A stretch of 40,763 nucleotides of DNA, from positions 1 through 40,763 of the forward strand of contig JAFVWY010000014.1 in the NCBI GenBank assembly GCA_017501465.1. Reading direction: 5' to 3'. This stretch comes from Bacilli bacterium (GTDB lineage Bacteria > Bacillota_I > Bacilli_A > ML615J-28 > CAG-313). The notes below the pieces were generated by a model. The model had not been told where the DNA came from, made no database searches, and saw nothing but the letters and a program-made list of their open reading frames with translations. Within the stretch, counting starts at the first letter, position 1, and every line of letters begins with the position of its first letter. The position numbers and the translations under genes were made by a program. Below are positions 23,416 through 32,118 of the stretch, one piece after another.

Positions 23416-24636
23416 TTATTCTTCAACTGCTTCTTCTTGAGTGTCTTCAGCTTCAACAGCAACATCTTCAACAACTACTTTTGCAGTTCTTTCATAATGT
23501 TCTTTAATTCTTGGTTGTCCTTCAGCTTCCATATCGAAGAAATGACACTTATTCATGTCTAAAGCCATTGTGAACATATCATTTGTATGAACATCAGTAC
23601 GAGCTTTTACTTTTGCAGTTAATAATTGGCCAATTGAATCACGTCCTGGGAATTTAACAGTAATTTGAGATTCAGCACCTAGTAATTCAGAAACTTCAAC
23701 TTTTGCAGTTACTTTAGATTCAGGATGTTTTTCAATGAATTCAGGTTCATCATGACAATCTTCTGGACGAATACCCATTAATAATTCAACGCCTAAATAA
23801 CCTTGAGCTTCTAATACTTTATATTGTTTTTCAGGAACTTGGAATCTGAATACACCATGACGAGTTGAACCACATTCGAAGTAACCATCTTCACCAACTC
23901 TACCTTCAACAAAGTTCATTGGAGGAGTACCAATAAATCCACCTACGAATACATTATTTGGATAGTCATAAATTTCTTTTGGTGCACCAATTTGTTGAAT
24001 CCAACCATCTTTCATAACAACGATTCTAGTTGCCATTGTCATGGCTTCAATTTGGTCATGTGTTACATAGATAGTAGTAGTTTTTAAAGATTCATGTAAT
24101 TTAATTAATTCTGATCTCATTTGTACACGAAGTTTAGCATCTAGGTTAGATAGAGGTTCGTCCATTAAGAATACTTTAGCATCACGAACGATAGCACGGC
24201 CTAAGGCAACACGTTGTCTTTGACCACCTGATAATTGTTTAGGGCGACGATCTAAGTAAGATTTTAAACCTAATTTTTCAGCAGCAGCTTGAACACGACG
24301 ATCGATATCATCACGTGAGAATTTACGTAATTTTAAACCGAAAGCCATATTATCATAAACTGTCATATGAGGATATAACGCGTAAGATTGGAAAACCATG
24401 GCGATGTTACGATCTTTTGGAGCAACGTCATTCATGATTTCATCATCGATTAATAATTGACCACTTGTGATTTCTTCTAAACCAGCAATCATACGTAAAG
24501 TAGTAGTCTTACCACATCCTGATGGTCCTACGAATACGATAAATTCACGGTCACGAATTTTTAAATTGAAATCAAAAACGGCTTGAACGTTATTATCATA
24601 AATTTTATTAATATTTTTTAATTCAACAGTTGACAT
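23416..24636 (-). CDS. MsmX/UgpC-type carbohydrate ABC transporter ATPase
   Basis: A 406-residue ATP-binding subunit for carbohydrate (CUT1-type) importers. It has Walker A GPSGCGKTT near residue 38, Q-loop MVFQSYALYPHMTV, signature LSGGQRQRVALGRAI near 135, Walker B VFLMDEPLSNLD, and H-loop YVTHDQIEAMT. A C-terminal MalK-like regulatory region includes GIRPEDCHDEPEF. No permease or binding-protein gene is nearby. In Firmicutes a lone MsmX often powers several sugar importers, and that is the likely job here. The C terminus ends in an unusual acidic tail (EDVAVEAEDTQEEAVEE). The ATG at 24636 has an AAAGGAG site. Confidence 0.93.
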   Translation of the reverse strand: MSTVELKNINKIYDNNVQAVFDFNLKIRDREFIVFVGPSGCGKTTTLRMIAGLEEITSGQLLIDDEIMNDVAPKDRNIAMVFQSYALYPHMTVYDNMAFGLKLRKFSRDDIDRRVQAAAEKLGLKSYLDRRPKQLSGGQRQRVALGRAIVRDAKVFLMDEPLSNLDAKLRVQMRSELIKLHESLKTTTIYVTHDQIEAMTMATRIVVMKDGWIQQIGAPKEIYDYPNNVFVGGFIGTPPMNFVEGRVGEDGYFECGSTRHGVFRFQVPEKQYKVLEAQGYLGVELLMGIRPEDCHDEPEFIEKHPESKVTAKVEVSELLGAESQITVKFPGRDSIGQLLTAKVKARTDVHTNDMFTMALDMNKCHFFDMEAEGQPRIKEHYERTAKVVVEDVAVEAEDTQEEAVEE

Positions 24637-24667
24637 AATTAATCTCCTTTTTATTTTTTGTCATTTA

Positions 24668-24676
24668 ATTATAACA
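24668..24676 (-). promoter_or_regulatory. Extended -10 promoter of the sugar ABC ATPase gene
   Basis: Minus strand TGTTATAAT about 32 bases before the start; -35 not clear. Confidence 0.6.
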
Positions 24677-24693
24677 TATAATTACGAAAATAA

Positions 24694-24714
24694 AAATAGG
24701 CAAAATGCCTATTT
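24694..24714 (-). terminator. Terminator of the PucR-type regulator gene
   Basis: An 8-base stem (24707-24714 with 24694-24701), 5-base loop, and a T-rich tail on the minus strand, 25 bases after the stop. Confidence 0.8.
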
Positions 24715-24739
24715 ATTTTTTAAAAACATAAACTTTTTG

Positions 24740-25564
24740 TTATCTGCTATTAATTATAAATAAAATGATACATGCTATTTTAAATGATTGAATATTATAT
24801 CCTATCTCTTTAGAAATACTTTCTAAACGATTAATTAAACTATTTCGATTTAAATATAAATCTTTAGCACTTTTAGAAACATTCAGATCATTTTTGAAAT
24901 AAACATCTAATACATTTTTATTATTATTTTTATTCAAAATTGGATTAAAATAAACTTCTTTTAATTCTTTCATTAATGAGTTAACAATACTTGATTCTCC
25001 CATTAATACTAAATCAGCAAGATTAGAATAGTCTTGAATCAAACATTTAGACTTTATTAAAACACCTAAATAATGAGCTATAATTTCACCTTTTATATTT
25101 TTATTTATAATTAAACCTTCATGAACAAATATTTGTCTTCCAAAATCATCAGAAATTGTTTGAAAAACATCTGAAATATTTAACATGCCATCATCTTCAA
25201 AAAAAACAACAGAAATACCATTAAGTTTTAGAACTTCTAAATTTATAAATAAATCCTTTAATAATGTCATTACATCGTTTTCTAAAGTACCGTTAAGTAC
25301 CAAAAATCGATTTTTCTTTGAGAAAGGATACTTACCATTTTCATATATATATTTATATATTGCTTCACTTTTAGAATTACTGTGATTAATTGTTTTTTCT
25401 AAATAAAAAGATTTAATTAATTTATATTCATTAATTGTAATAGATTTTTCTATACCAAATAATCTACCATCTTCACCATAAAAATAATAATACTTAGTAT
25501 TATCAAAATCTATGGGGTTGATAACTATCTTATCTTGATATATTTTAAATAGATTATTATACAT
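24740..25564 (-). CDS. PucR/CdaR-like helix-turn-helix regulator
   Basis: A 274-residue protein whose last 60 residues match the C-terminal helix-turn-helix of the PucR/CdaR family: LDVYFKNDLNVSKSAKDLY, then LNRNSLINRLESISKEIGYNI, ending in an amphipathic segment. In this family the helix 'VSKSAKxLYxxRNSLxxRL' binds DNA. The N-terminal 200 residues are not recognisable; they could be a divergent sensor domain. The target is unknown; the neighbouring sugar ABC ATPase is a candidate. The ATG at 25564 has a GGGTGA site 5 bases upstream; the GTG at 25573 lies inside that site. A TGGTATAAT -10 box precedes it. Confidence 0.8.
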   Translation of the reverse strand: MYNNLFKIYQDKIVINPIDFDNTKYYYFYGEDGRLFGIEKSITINEYKLIKSFYLEKTINHSNSKSEAIYKYIYENGKYPFSKKNRFLVLNGTLENDVMTLLKDLFINLEVLKLNGISVVFFEDDGMLNISDVFQTISDDFGRQIFVHEGLIINKNIKGEIIAHYLGVLIKSKCLIQDYSNLADLVLMGESSIVNSLMKELKEVYFNPILNKNNNKNVLDVYFKNDLNVSKSAKDLYLNRNSLINRLESISKEIGYNIQSFKIACIILFIINSR

Positions 25565-25582
25565 AATGCTCACCCATTTACT

Positions 25583-25591
25583 ATTATACCA
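25583..25591 (-). promoter_or_regulatory. Extended -10 promoter of the PucR-type regulator gene
   Basis: Minus strand TGGTATAAT, 18 bases before the ATG. It gives a leader of about 12 bases. Confidence 0.55.
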
Positions 25592-25687
25592 TAATTTAAA
25601 AAATAAAGAAAATTAAAAATAAAAACTATTACAAATTTTTACTAAAATCATCAAATCTATTTTATACAATTAAGCGAGGTGATTAAA

Positions 25688-26017
25688 TTGAAAGAATTAA
25701 AAGAGATATCAGTATTAGATTTTTATAAATATTATCAAACTAAAAATGATTTTAGAATTATTGATGTCAGAGATCCTATGGAGTATGATAGTTTTCATAT
25801 TCACTCTTCTATAAATATACCAGCAAGTTTATTAGTGTATAAACATAACCTATTCATTAACAAACATCAAAAATATTTTATAATTTGCGGCAATGGCACG
25901 AGAAGTAAAACAGTTAGTCTTGCATTAACTTCATTAGGCTACTATATATATAATGTAGTAGGAGGTATTGAAAAATGGCCAGGCTTATTAGTTTCTAGTA
26001 AAAGATTTAAATTTTAA
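25688..26017 (+). CDS. Rhodanese-like sulfurtransferase domain protein
   Basis: A 109-residue single-domain rhodanese. DVRDPMEYDSFHI is the family's N-terminal motif, and IICGNGTRSKTVSLALTSLGY carries the active-site Cys in a CGNGTRS loop; VVGGIEKWP closes the domain. Such proteins pass sulfur or relay persulfide signals; the partner is not evident. The start is most likely TTG at 25688, since the GAGGTGAT site sits 4 bases upstream; the GTG at 25679 is part of that site. The stop codon overlaps that of spoIIE on the other strand by 4 bases. Confidence 0.9.
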   Translation: MKELKEISVLDFYKYYQTKNDFRIIDVRDPMEYDSFHIHSSINIPASLLVYKHNLFINKHQKYFIICGNGTRSKTVSLALTSLGYYIYNVVGGIEKWPGLLVSSKRFKF

Positions 26018-28200
26018 GTTGTCTTTACTTTTAGAGCAATTAGAGTTGCATCATCTTTAACTTTGATTTTATTATTCATGGTATATTGTAATATTTCATA
26101 TACAATTTTTTGAGGGGTATTCCCTCTTATTTTTTTTATAAATTCGTCTAATTGTTCATTACCTACAAGATTTTCAAAAATGCCATCACTACTCATCAAT
26201 ATTAAATCATTATCTTCAAGAATATATTCTTTGTTATCTACATAATCTTCTATTCCAAATGGCAAGTTTTGATTATATATTTTATTTATAGTTCCATTAT
26301 GTTTAATAATATAAGAAGTAGTAGCACCCATTTTAAAAAATTTAGCAAGCTTAGTGTGTCTATTGATTTCTAATAAATCTAGTGTAGAATATCTTTCTAG
26401 ATACTCTTGTATAGCATAATAGGTATTTAAAATTTCAATAGCAGTAGATGCCTCTAAATTTTGTTCTAAAACCGTTGATACTAAATTTAAAGTTTCATTA
26501 CTTTCTTTAAAAGCATTAAATCCGCTTCCCATACCATCAGATATTGCAGTAATAAACTTCCCATTACATGTTTCTTTGATGATATAATTATCTCCACATA
26601 TATTGTTATTGTTAGCTGATAAAGTACCAAAACCATATTGTATATTTATTTTTATTTCAGGAACAATTTTAAAATAAGAGATATCTTGATCTTTTTTTTG
26701 AAAAATAACACTTACTCTTTCTTTTAAAACATTATTAATTATTTTTGTTAAGTTATTAATAACCTCATTTTCTTCTTCTTTGTGAATACCAATTTCAATG
26801 ACATAATCATCATCAAATGGTTTAATAACTTCTATATACGTAAGATCATACCCAAAATTTAAAATATCTTTTTTAATTTCAAAAATAACTTTAGCATCTA
26901 GCTCTTTCTTTGAAACAATATCTATCGCATATTTTCGAAGAGAATTAGAAACCCCTATCAATTGAACAATTAAACTAGAATTATGCATTGATAATGAATC
27001 TAAACTGAATCTTTTAGAAAGAGTATTAGATAAAGTAGTTAGCTCATTTAATTTAATACAATTCTTTTTGAAATATAAATATTCCTCATTATTATTTTCT
27101 TTTTTTAGTAACATTTGTTTAAATATAATATATAAATTAGATTTAAAATAGCTTTTACATTCTTTAAATTGAGAGCATTGTTGACAACAATTATTCATCA
27201 TTGTTTGAATTGAATTATGAATTAATTTATTATATTCGTTTGAGTCTTTAAAATTCATTATGAATTTATCCAAAAAGCTTGCAAATCCAAGTACTTCGTT
27301 TGTAATATTTGAAGTGATTTGAGAATATAATTTACTAATCACTAATTCATCACTTAACTGATCTTTAATCAAAAAGCGCTTTAAAACTTCAAATATTATA
27401 CTGACAACCATAATACTTAATAATAGTTCCTGATTAAAATTTGTTGGTATAAAAATCATCATTGTTGAAAAAAGTGTTGTTAGTATAATAGGATAACTAA
27501 ATTTTGATATATAAAAAGAGCTAATTACTAAAATTAATAACGCATCTAATTCTTTATAAATAAACATTAAAATAAAAGTACTTATTAAAGCATACAACGT
27601 TGAATATATATTTTTATAATTCATTCCAAAATACATTGAAAAATAAATGCCAACAATTATACCTAAATTTATATTAAATAGTTTAAATTGGGCAGCTCCA
27701 ACAATTGCTATAACACTTATTATAATGCTTACATACGCATTATTATAAAAATTATTGTTAGGCGAAATAGAATCAATTAAATTTTTTTCTAAAAACAAAT
27801 ATAATAAACAACTAATACCAAGATAAATTAAAAAAGGTAATAATTCATCAATTCCTTTAAAGTAAATGAACTGCATAAAAATATTTATAATTACTATGAA
27901 TAAATAAACAAAATACGATTTTGAAATTTTATTTAGAATCCATATAACTAAATACATAATAATCATCAAAAGTAAAAACGGAACTAAGATCGATATTAAT
28001 AACTTTTGAATATTTTCTATGTTATTTAAGAAAGATAAAATTAAGCTTGTTATCCCCGATATTGTAAATATATAAATATTTTTAATATTTCTGATTAAGT
28101 AATAAAACAATAATGGTATATATAACATATATCCAATCTTTGTATAAATAGTTAAAATAGAAAAACACCCAATTAAAAACACGTTTATTTTTTTATACAT
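26014..28200 (-). CDS. spoIIE: Stage II sporulation protein E (membrane PP2C phosphatase)
   Basis: A 728-residue protein with three parts, as in SpoIIE. Residues 1-275 hold about ten membrane helices. A middle region contains the Cys motif CCQQCSQFKECKSYF near 337. The C-terminal PP2C-type phosphatase (about 525-728) has metal-site motifs SDGMGSG at 554-560, MSSDGIF near 670, and KDDATLIAL near 713. SpoIIE dephosphorylates SpoIIAA to activate sigma-F in the forespore and acts at the polar septum. It is about 100 residues shorter than the Bacillus protein. The ATG at 28200 has a GGTGAT site; a weak TATAAT lies at 28216-28221. The sigma-F genes are not in the window, so sporulation itself is inferred. 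Confidence 0.9.
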   Translation of the reverse strand: MYKKINVFLIGCFSILTIYTKIGYMLYIPLLFYYLIRNIKNIYIFTISGITSLILSFLNNIENIQKLLISILVPFLLLMIIMYLVIWILNKISKSYFVYLFIVIINIFMQFIYFKGIDELLPFLIYLGISCLLYLFLEKNLIDSISPNNNFYNNAYVSIIISVIAIVGAAQFKLFNINLGIIVGIYFSMYFGMNYKNIYSTLYALISTFILMFIYKELDALLILVISSFYISKFSYPIILTTLFSTMMIFIPTNFNQELLLSIMVVSIIFEVLKRFLIKDQLSDELVISKLYSQITSNITNEVLGFASFLDKFIMNFKDSNEYNKLIHNSIQTMMNNCCQQCSQFKECKSYFKSNLYIIFKQMLLKKENNNEEYLYFKKNCIKLNELTTLSNTLSKRFSLDSLSMHNSSLIVQLIGVSNSLRKYAIDIVSKKELDAKVIFEIKKDILNFGYDLTYIEVIKPFDDDYVIEIGIHKEEENEVINNLTKIINNVLKERVSVIFQKKDQDISYFKIVPEIKINIQYGFGTLSANNNNICGDNYIIKETCNGKFITAISDGMGSGFNAFKESNETLNLVSTVLEQNLEASTAIEILNTYYAIQEYLERYSTLDLLEINRHTKLAKFFKMGATTSYIIKHNGTINKIYNQNLPFGIEDYVDNKEYILEDNDLILMSSDGIFENLVGNEQLDEFIKKIRGNTPQKIVYEILQYTMNNKIKVKDDATLIALKVKTT

Positions 28201-28215
28201 ATAATCACCATATTT

Positions 28216-28221
28216 ATTATA
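28216..28221 (-). promoter_or_regulatory. Possible -10 box of spoIIE
   Basis: TATAAT on the minus strand 16 bases before the spoIIE ATG, without a clear -35. In Bacillus spoIIE is driven by Spo0A-P and sigma-A with unusual spacing, so a weak -35 is not surprising; no clear Spo0A box was found. Confidence 0.35.
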
Positions 28222-28248
28222 AATTAATGGATTTGTAGTAATATGTAA

Positions 28249-28280
28249 AAAAAGAGAATAAAATCACTTATTCTCTTTTT
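28249..28280 (-). terminator. Terminator of the mnmG-parA-DUF951 operon
   Basis: A 13-base perfect stem (28268-28280 with 28249-28261) and 6-base loop, then T residues on the minus strand. The DUF951 TGA stop codon sits in the loop. Confidence 0.9.
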
Positions 28281-28464
28281 TGATTTTCATTCTTTTATAA
28301 ACATCTAATCTGGAAATCATAATTTGATGTTTACATGTAGTACATTCCAATTTAAAATCAATTCCAATTCTTAGAACTTTCCATTCAAATCCACCACATG
28401 GATGGGGTTTTTTAAAAGTTATAATATCATTAACATGAATGTTTTTATCTTCTTGTGTTAGCAT
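28264..28464 (-). CDS. DUF951 protein (YyzM-like)
   Basis: A 66-residue protein with the DUF951 pattern: FKKPHPCGG, a W-x-V-LRIG strand, CTTCKH and ISR. The Cys/His residues suggest a small zinc-binding fold, but the function is unknown. In Bacillus the homologous small gene also lies in the soj-spo0J neighbourhood. It overlaps parA by 20 bases and has no strong ribosome site of its own, so it is probably translated by coupling to parA. It is the only gene here that ends in TGA. Confidence 0.85.
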   Translation of the reverse strand: MLTQEDKNIHVNDIITFKKPHPCGGFEWKVLRIGIDFKLECTTCKHQIMISRLDVYKRMKIKKENK

Positions 28465-29215
28465 CTTTTTCTAATAATTCCTTTGCTAATTCTCTGTATT
28501 CTTTAGAACCTCTAGAATTATATGAGAATTGAATTACACTTTTGCCATGCATTGGAGCTTCTTGAATATGGCTTGAAACACTAATAACTGTTTCAAATGT
28601 ATTATAAGGGAACATAAACTTAACTTGTTCAACTATTTTATAACCTATAGTGTTTCTATTATCTAACTTAGTCAATAGGATTCCTTCAATTTCTAAAGTT
28701 TTTACTTTTTGAACTTCATTAATTTTATTTACCATTTGAGTTAAAGCGTCATATGCGTAAAAACTACATTCAACCGGTATAATCACTGAATCACTTGCGT
28801 ATAACGCATTATCAATAATTAAACCAAAAGCAGGAGGACAATCAATCAATATGTAATCATATATATCTTTTAGAGAACTTAATTTATTGCTTAATAAAAA
28901 TTCTTTATTTTCTACTTGATGAGCCATTTGATCTAAATTAGAAATTCTTAATGATGCACAAACTAAATGTACATTATCAACATCAGTGTGAATAATGTGC
29001 TCAATACTAAGATTTTCATCAAATAAAAAATCTACAATATCTTTTTGAACGTCATCTCTTTTAATTCCTAATGTAATTGTTGCGTTGGCTTCTTGATCAA
29101 AATCTATGATTAAAACTTTTTTATTTTCTAAAGATAATGATACTCCTAAATTAACAGTTGTAGTAGTTTTCCCTACTCCGCCTTTTTGATTAACAATTGA
29201 TATAACTTTACCCAT
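28445..29215 (-). CDS. parA: Chromosome partitioning ATPase ParA/Soj
   Basis: A 256-residue deviant-Walker ATPase with KGGVGKTTTTVNLG at the N terminus, a DFDQEANATITLGI stretch (Walker A' context), and ILIDCPPAFG (Walker B), then PVECSFYAYDAL. ParA binds nucleoid DNA as an ATP dimer and moves ParB-parS complexes; in Bacillus Soj also acts on DnaA. It follows rsmG by 9 bases, as in Bacillus. The expected downstream parB (spo0J) is missing and DUF951 follows instead. The ATG at 29215 has a GGAG site upstream. Confidence 0.95.
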   Translation of the reverse strand: MGKVISIVNQKGGVGKTTTTVNLGVSLSLENKKVLIIDFDQEANATITLGIKRDDVQKDIVDFLFDENLSIEHIIHTDVDNVHLVCASLRISNLDQMAHQVENKEFLLSNKLSSLKDIYDYILIDCPPAFGLIIDNALYASDSVIIPVECSFYAYDALTQMVNKINEVQKVKTLEIEGILLTKLDNRNTIGYKIVEQVKFMFPYNTFETVISVSSHIQEAPMHGKSVIQFSYNSRGSKEYRELAKELLEKDANTRR

Positions 29216-29224
29216 GTCGATCTC

Positions 29225-29893
29225 CTATAATGGTTGTTTTAATATTTTTGCATATGCTCTTGGGTATTTTGGATGATTAGCTTTTGTTTTTGTAAATTCT
29301 ATAATAACTCTCTTACCTAGATTATTAGGTAAATCAAAATGATATATATGTTCAATATTTAAATTCAATTCTTTAATTGCAAATTCTGAAGCCTCTAATT
29401 CCTCTTGATATGAACTTCCCTTTAAACTATAAAACTTGCCACCTACTTTTAATAGTGGAGCAATTAGTTCTATTAAAATATTTAAAGGAGCAACCGCTCT
29501 TGCAGTAGCATAACTATATGATCCCTTAATATTTTCTGCTCTATCTGCAATTACTTTAATATTTGTTAGATTTAATTCTTTTTTAACATTTTCTAAAAAA
29601 TTAGCTCTTTTTTTAGTAGGTTCCAATAATGTAATTTTTAAGTTTGGATTATTGATTGCTAAAACCATGCCTGGAAAACCAGCACCGCTTCCAACATCAA
29701 TAATGTCATCTAAATTATTATTACATTTATTTAATAATAGTGAATCATAAAAATGCTTAATATATACATCTTCATAATTTGTTATTGATGTAAGATTCAT
29801 GACCTTATTTGTTTCAACTAGTAAATTATAATATCTATCATAAAGTTCATACGTATCACTTGTAATATTAAATTCTTCTAATAGATTATTCAT
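29225..29893 (-). CDS. rsmG: 16S rRNA (guanine-527-N7) methyltransferase
   Basis: A 222-residue class I SAM methyltransferase acting on G527 of 16S rRNA (E. coli numbering). The motif [15 protein letters not shown] forms the SAM site, [18 protein letters not shown] follows, and [16 protein letters not shown] is the typical RsmG substrate-side motif. Loss of this enzyme is known to give low-level streptomycin resistance. Its start overlaps the mnmG end by 8 bases (ATGAATAA), the conserved mnmG-rsmG coupling. Confidence 0.96.
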   Translation of the reverse strand: MNNLLEEFNITSDTYELYDRYYNLLVETNKVMNLTSITNYEDVYIKHFYDSLLLNKCNNNLDDIIDVGSGAGFPGMVLAINNPNLKITLLEPTKKRANFLENVKKELNLTNIKVIADRAENIKGSYSYATARAVAPLNILIELIAPLLKVGGKFYSLKGSSYQEELEASEFAIKELNLNIEHIYHFDLPNNLGKRVIIEFTKTKANHPKYPRAYAKILKQPL

Positions 29894-31772
29894 GTTTATT
29901 CCAACTTTCTAAAAAAACAAGTAATATAGATATATCAGCAGGATTAACACCACTAATTCTCATCGCTTGTGAAATTGTTCTAGGTCTAATCTTAGTTAAC
30001 TTTTCCCTTGCTTCGCTTGCAAGATTAGGAATTGCATAATAATCGATTGTATCAGGTATTAATCTAGATTCTAACTTCAAAACCTTATCTGCATCTTTAT
30101 AAGCTTTATCAATATATCCTTTATATTTAATTTCAATTGTAATTTGATCCTCTATTTCTTTTGTAACATAGTCTTTCTTTTCAAGATTAGCCATTATATA
30201 TATATCATTATAATCAACTTCCGGACGTTTCATTAAAACATCTGCATATATACCATCTAATAAAGGACTAGATGATTTAGATTCTAAATATAAATTAACA
30301 TCCTTTTTAGGTGTAATTTTTAAAGTTGATAAAAACTCTTTTTCTTCTTTGATGATTCTTTTTTTATCTAAAAAGCGTTGATATCTTTCCTCTTTAATTA
30401 GGCCAACTTGATGACCATATTCAGTTAAGCGTTGATCAGCATTATCATGTCGAAGTAACAAACGATATTCAGCTCTAGATGTTAGCATTCTATAAGGATC
30501 ATTAACACCTTTAGTAACAATATCATCTATTAGTACACCAATGTATGCCTCATCTCTTCTTAAAACTAAAGGATCTAAGTTTCTTAATTTTAAACTTGTA
30601 TTTATACCAGCCATTAAACCTTGTGCAGCTGCTTCTTCATATCCACTAGTACCATTAACTTGCCCTGCAAAAAATAATCCTGAAACTTTTTTAGTTTCTA
30701 AATTTGGTTTTAATTCTAATGGATCAATTGCATCATACTCAATTGCATATGCATATTTTAATATTTCAGCATTATCAAATCCTGGTAAACTCTTAATCAT
30801 TTGATCTTGTACATATTCTGGCATACTAGTAGAAAAACCTTGTATATATGTTTGAGAAAAATCACTAGATTCTGGTTCTAAGAAAATTTGATGTCTTTCT
30901 TTATCAGAAAATCTAACCAATTTATCTTCAATTGAAGGACAATATCTAGGTCCTACTCCCTCAACAATTCCTGAATACATACTAGATTCGTTTAAATGTG
31001 CTTTTATAATTTCATGTGTTAATGGTGTTGTATATGTTAGATAACATGGAACTTGTTTTTCAAATGGTAACGTATCTTCTGGTTTTGTTTCATAACTAAA
31101 GAAAGCATCCAAATTTGTTCCTGGTTCTAATCTTGACTTTGAAAAATCAATTGTACTCGATTTAATTCTAGCTGGGGTTCCTGTTTTTAATCTTAAAAGT
31201 TTAAAACCAATTGATAATAAAGATTTAGATAAACCATAATTAGTTTTTTCTCCATCAGGACCAGCTGGATAATATTCTTTTCCTCTTAAAATTCTACTTG
31301 ATAAAAATGTTCCTGTTGCAATTATTACAGATTTTGTGGCATATTTAGTTTGATCTTCTAATACTATACCACTTATACTATTGTCTTTAACAATAAGTTC
31401 ATCAACAAACCCTTCATGTATATCTAGATTGGCAGTATTGCTTAAAACATTTTGCATATACTTTGAATATGCTGGTTTATCAGATTGAACTCTTAAAGCT
31501 TGAACAGCAGGACCTTTAGATAAATTTAACATCTTAAATTGAATAGCAGTTTTGTCTGCAGCTTTGCCCATTTCTCCACCTAAAGCATCAATTTCTCTTA
31601 CAAGAATTCCTTTGGCTGGACCACCTATAGAAGGATTACAAGGCATATTACCTACTTTTTTAAAGTTTCCACAAACAAGAAGGGTTTTATGTCCTAATCT
31701 TGCAGTTGCTAAACAAGCTTCTATTCCCGCATGACCTGCACCGATAACTACTACATCATATTGTTTTAACAT
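29886..31772 (-). CDS. mnmG: tRNA uridine-34 carboxymethylaminomethyl synthase subunit MnmG
   Basis: A 628-residue FAD protein that with MnmE modifies the wobble uridine of tRNAs such as Lys(UUU) and Leu(UAA), both present in this window. The FAD loop [20 protein letters not shown] is at the N terminus, followed by [34 protein letters not shown] and, in the middle, [14 protein letters not shown]. The C terminus has the helical domain [20 protein letters not shown]. The length is normal. The start overlaps the preceding zinc-ribbon gene's stop by one base (TAATG). MnmE is not in the window. Confidence 0.97.
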   Translation of the reverse strand: MLKQYDVVVIGAGHAGIEACLATARLGHKTLLVCGNFKKVGNMPCNPSIGGPAKGILVREIDALGGEMGKAADKTAIQFKMLNLSKGPAVQALRVQSDKPAYSKYMQNVLSNTANLDIHEGFVDELIVKDNSISGIVLEDQTKYATKSVIIATGTFLSSRILRGKEYYPAGPDGEKTNYGLSKSLLSIGFKLLRLKTGTPARIKSSTIDFSKSRLEPGTNLDAFFSYETKPEDTLPFEKQVPCYLTYTTPLTHEIIKAHLNESSMYSGIVEGVGPRYCPSIEDKLVRFSDKERHQIFLEPESSDFSQTYIQGFSTSMPEYVQDQMIKSLPGFDNAEILKYAYAIEYDAIDPLELKPNLETKKVSGLFFAGQVNGTSGYEEAAAQGLMAGINTSLKLRNLDPLVLRRDEAYIGVLIDDIVTKGVNDPYRMLTSRAEYRLLLRHDNADQRLTEYGHQVGLIKEERYQRFLDKKRIIKEEKEFLSTLKITPKKDVNLYLESKSSSPLLDGIYADVLMKRPEVDYNDIYIMANLEKKDYVTKEIEDQITIEIKYKGYIDKAYKDADKVLKLESRLIPDTIDYYAIPNLASEAREKLTKIRPRTISQAMRISGVNPADISILLVFLESWNKHE

Positions 31773-31996
31773 TATAAAATTACCACAACTACTACAATAA
31801 CAATAATTATTGCAAGTAAAGCGGCTACCATCCCAAATATTTTATCTTTACTATTTTTTAACTTTTGTTGTCGTTCAAACTTTTCTTTCTTTTTAATTAG
31901 TTTTTGTCTTTCTTCTGTCATTGGAAGTTCTTCCATACAAAAATCACAAGTTAAGTTAGTATCTGGGTTTACATTATGACATCTTGGACACAACAT
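31772..31996 (-). CDS. Small zinc-ribbon membrane protein
   Basis: A 74-residue protein: an N-terminal zinc ribbon ([18 protein letters not shown], two CxxC pairs), a Lys/Glu-rich helical stretch (about 30-50), and a C-terminal membrane helix made of Ile/Val/Ala. The arrangement is that of a tail-anchored zinc-ribbon protein, with the ribbon in the cytosol; the function is unknown. The ATG at 31996 with GGTGAG 5 bases upstream is preferred over the GTG at 32005, which would instead use the AAAGGA site. It is the first gene of the operon and is coupled to mnmG by a one-base overlap. Confidence 0.78.
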   Translation of the reverse strand: MLCPRCHNVNPDTNLTCDFCMEELPMTEERQKLIKKKEKFERQQKLKNSKDKIFGMVAALLAIIIVIVVVVVIL

Positions 31997-32038
31997 TTGC
32001 CTCACCGAATCCTTTCTTTAAACATTTCATTATTGCTT

Positions 32039-32068
32039 ATTATATCACATAATCTTTTTTTTGTTTAA
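32039..32068 (-). promoter_or_regulatory. Promoter of the zinc ribbon-mnmG-rsmG-parA operon
   Basis: Minus strand: TTAAAC (32063-32068), 18-base spacer, TATAAT (32039-32044) with an upstream TG (TGATATAAT). Confidence 0.65.
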
Positions 32069-32087
32069 TATTTGTTAAATAAATTAA

Positions 32088-32113
32088 AAAGACTTTAGTT
32101 AACTAAAGTCTTT
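32088..32113 (-). terminator. Terminator of pduL
   Basis: A perfect 26-base palindrome (13-base arms meeting at 32100/32101), 5 bases after the pduL stop, with a weak T-rich tail on the minus strand. Confidence 0.72.
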
Positions 32114-32118
32114 AAATA

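Noticed and set aside
28264-28266. Reassignment of TGA to tryptophan (Mollicutes code)
   Set aside because: The DUF951 gene ends at TGA at the expected length and inside its terminator loop, and Trp is TGG where checked. Only avoidance of TGA is supported.
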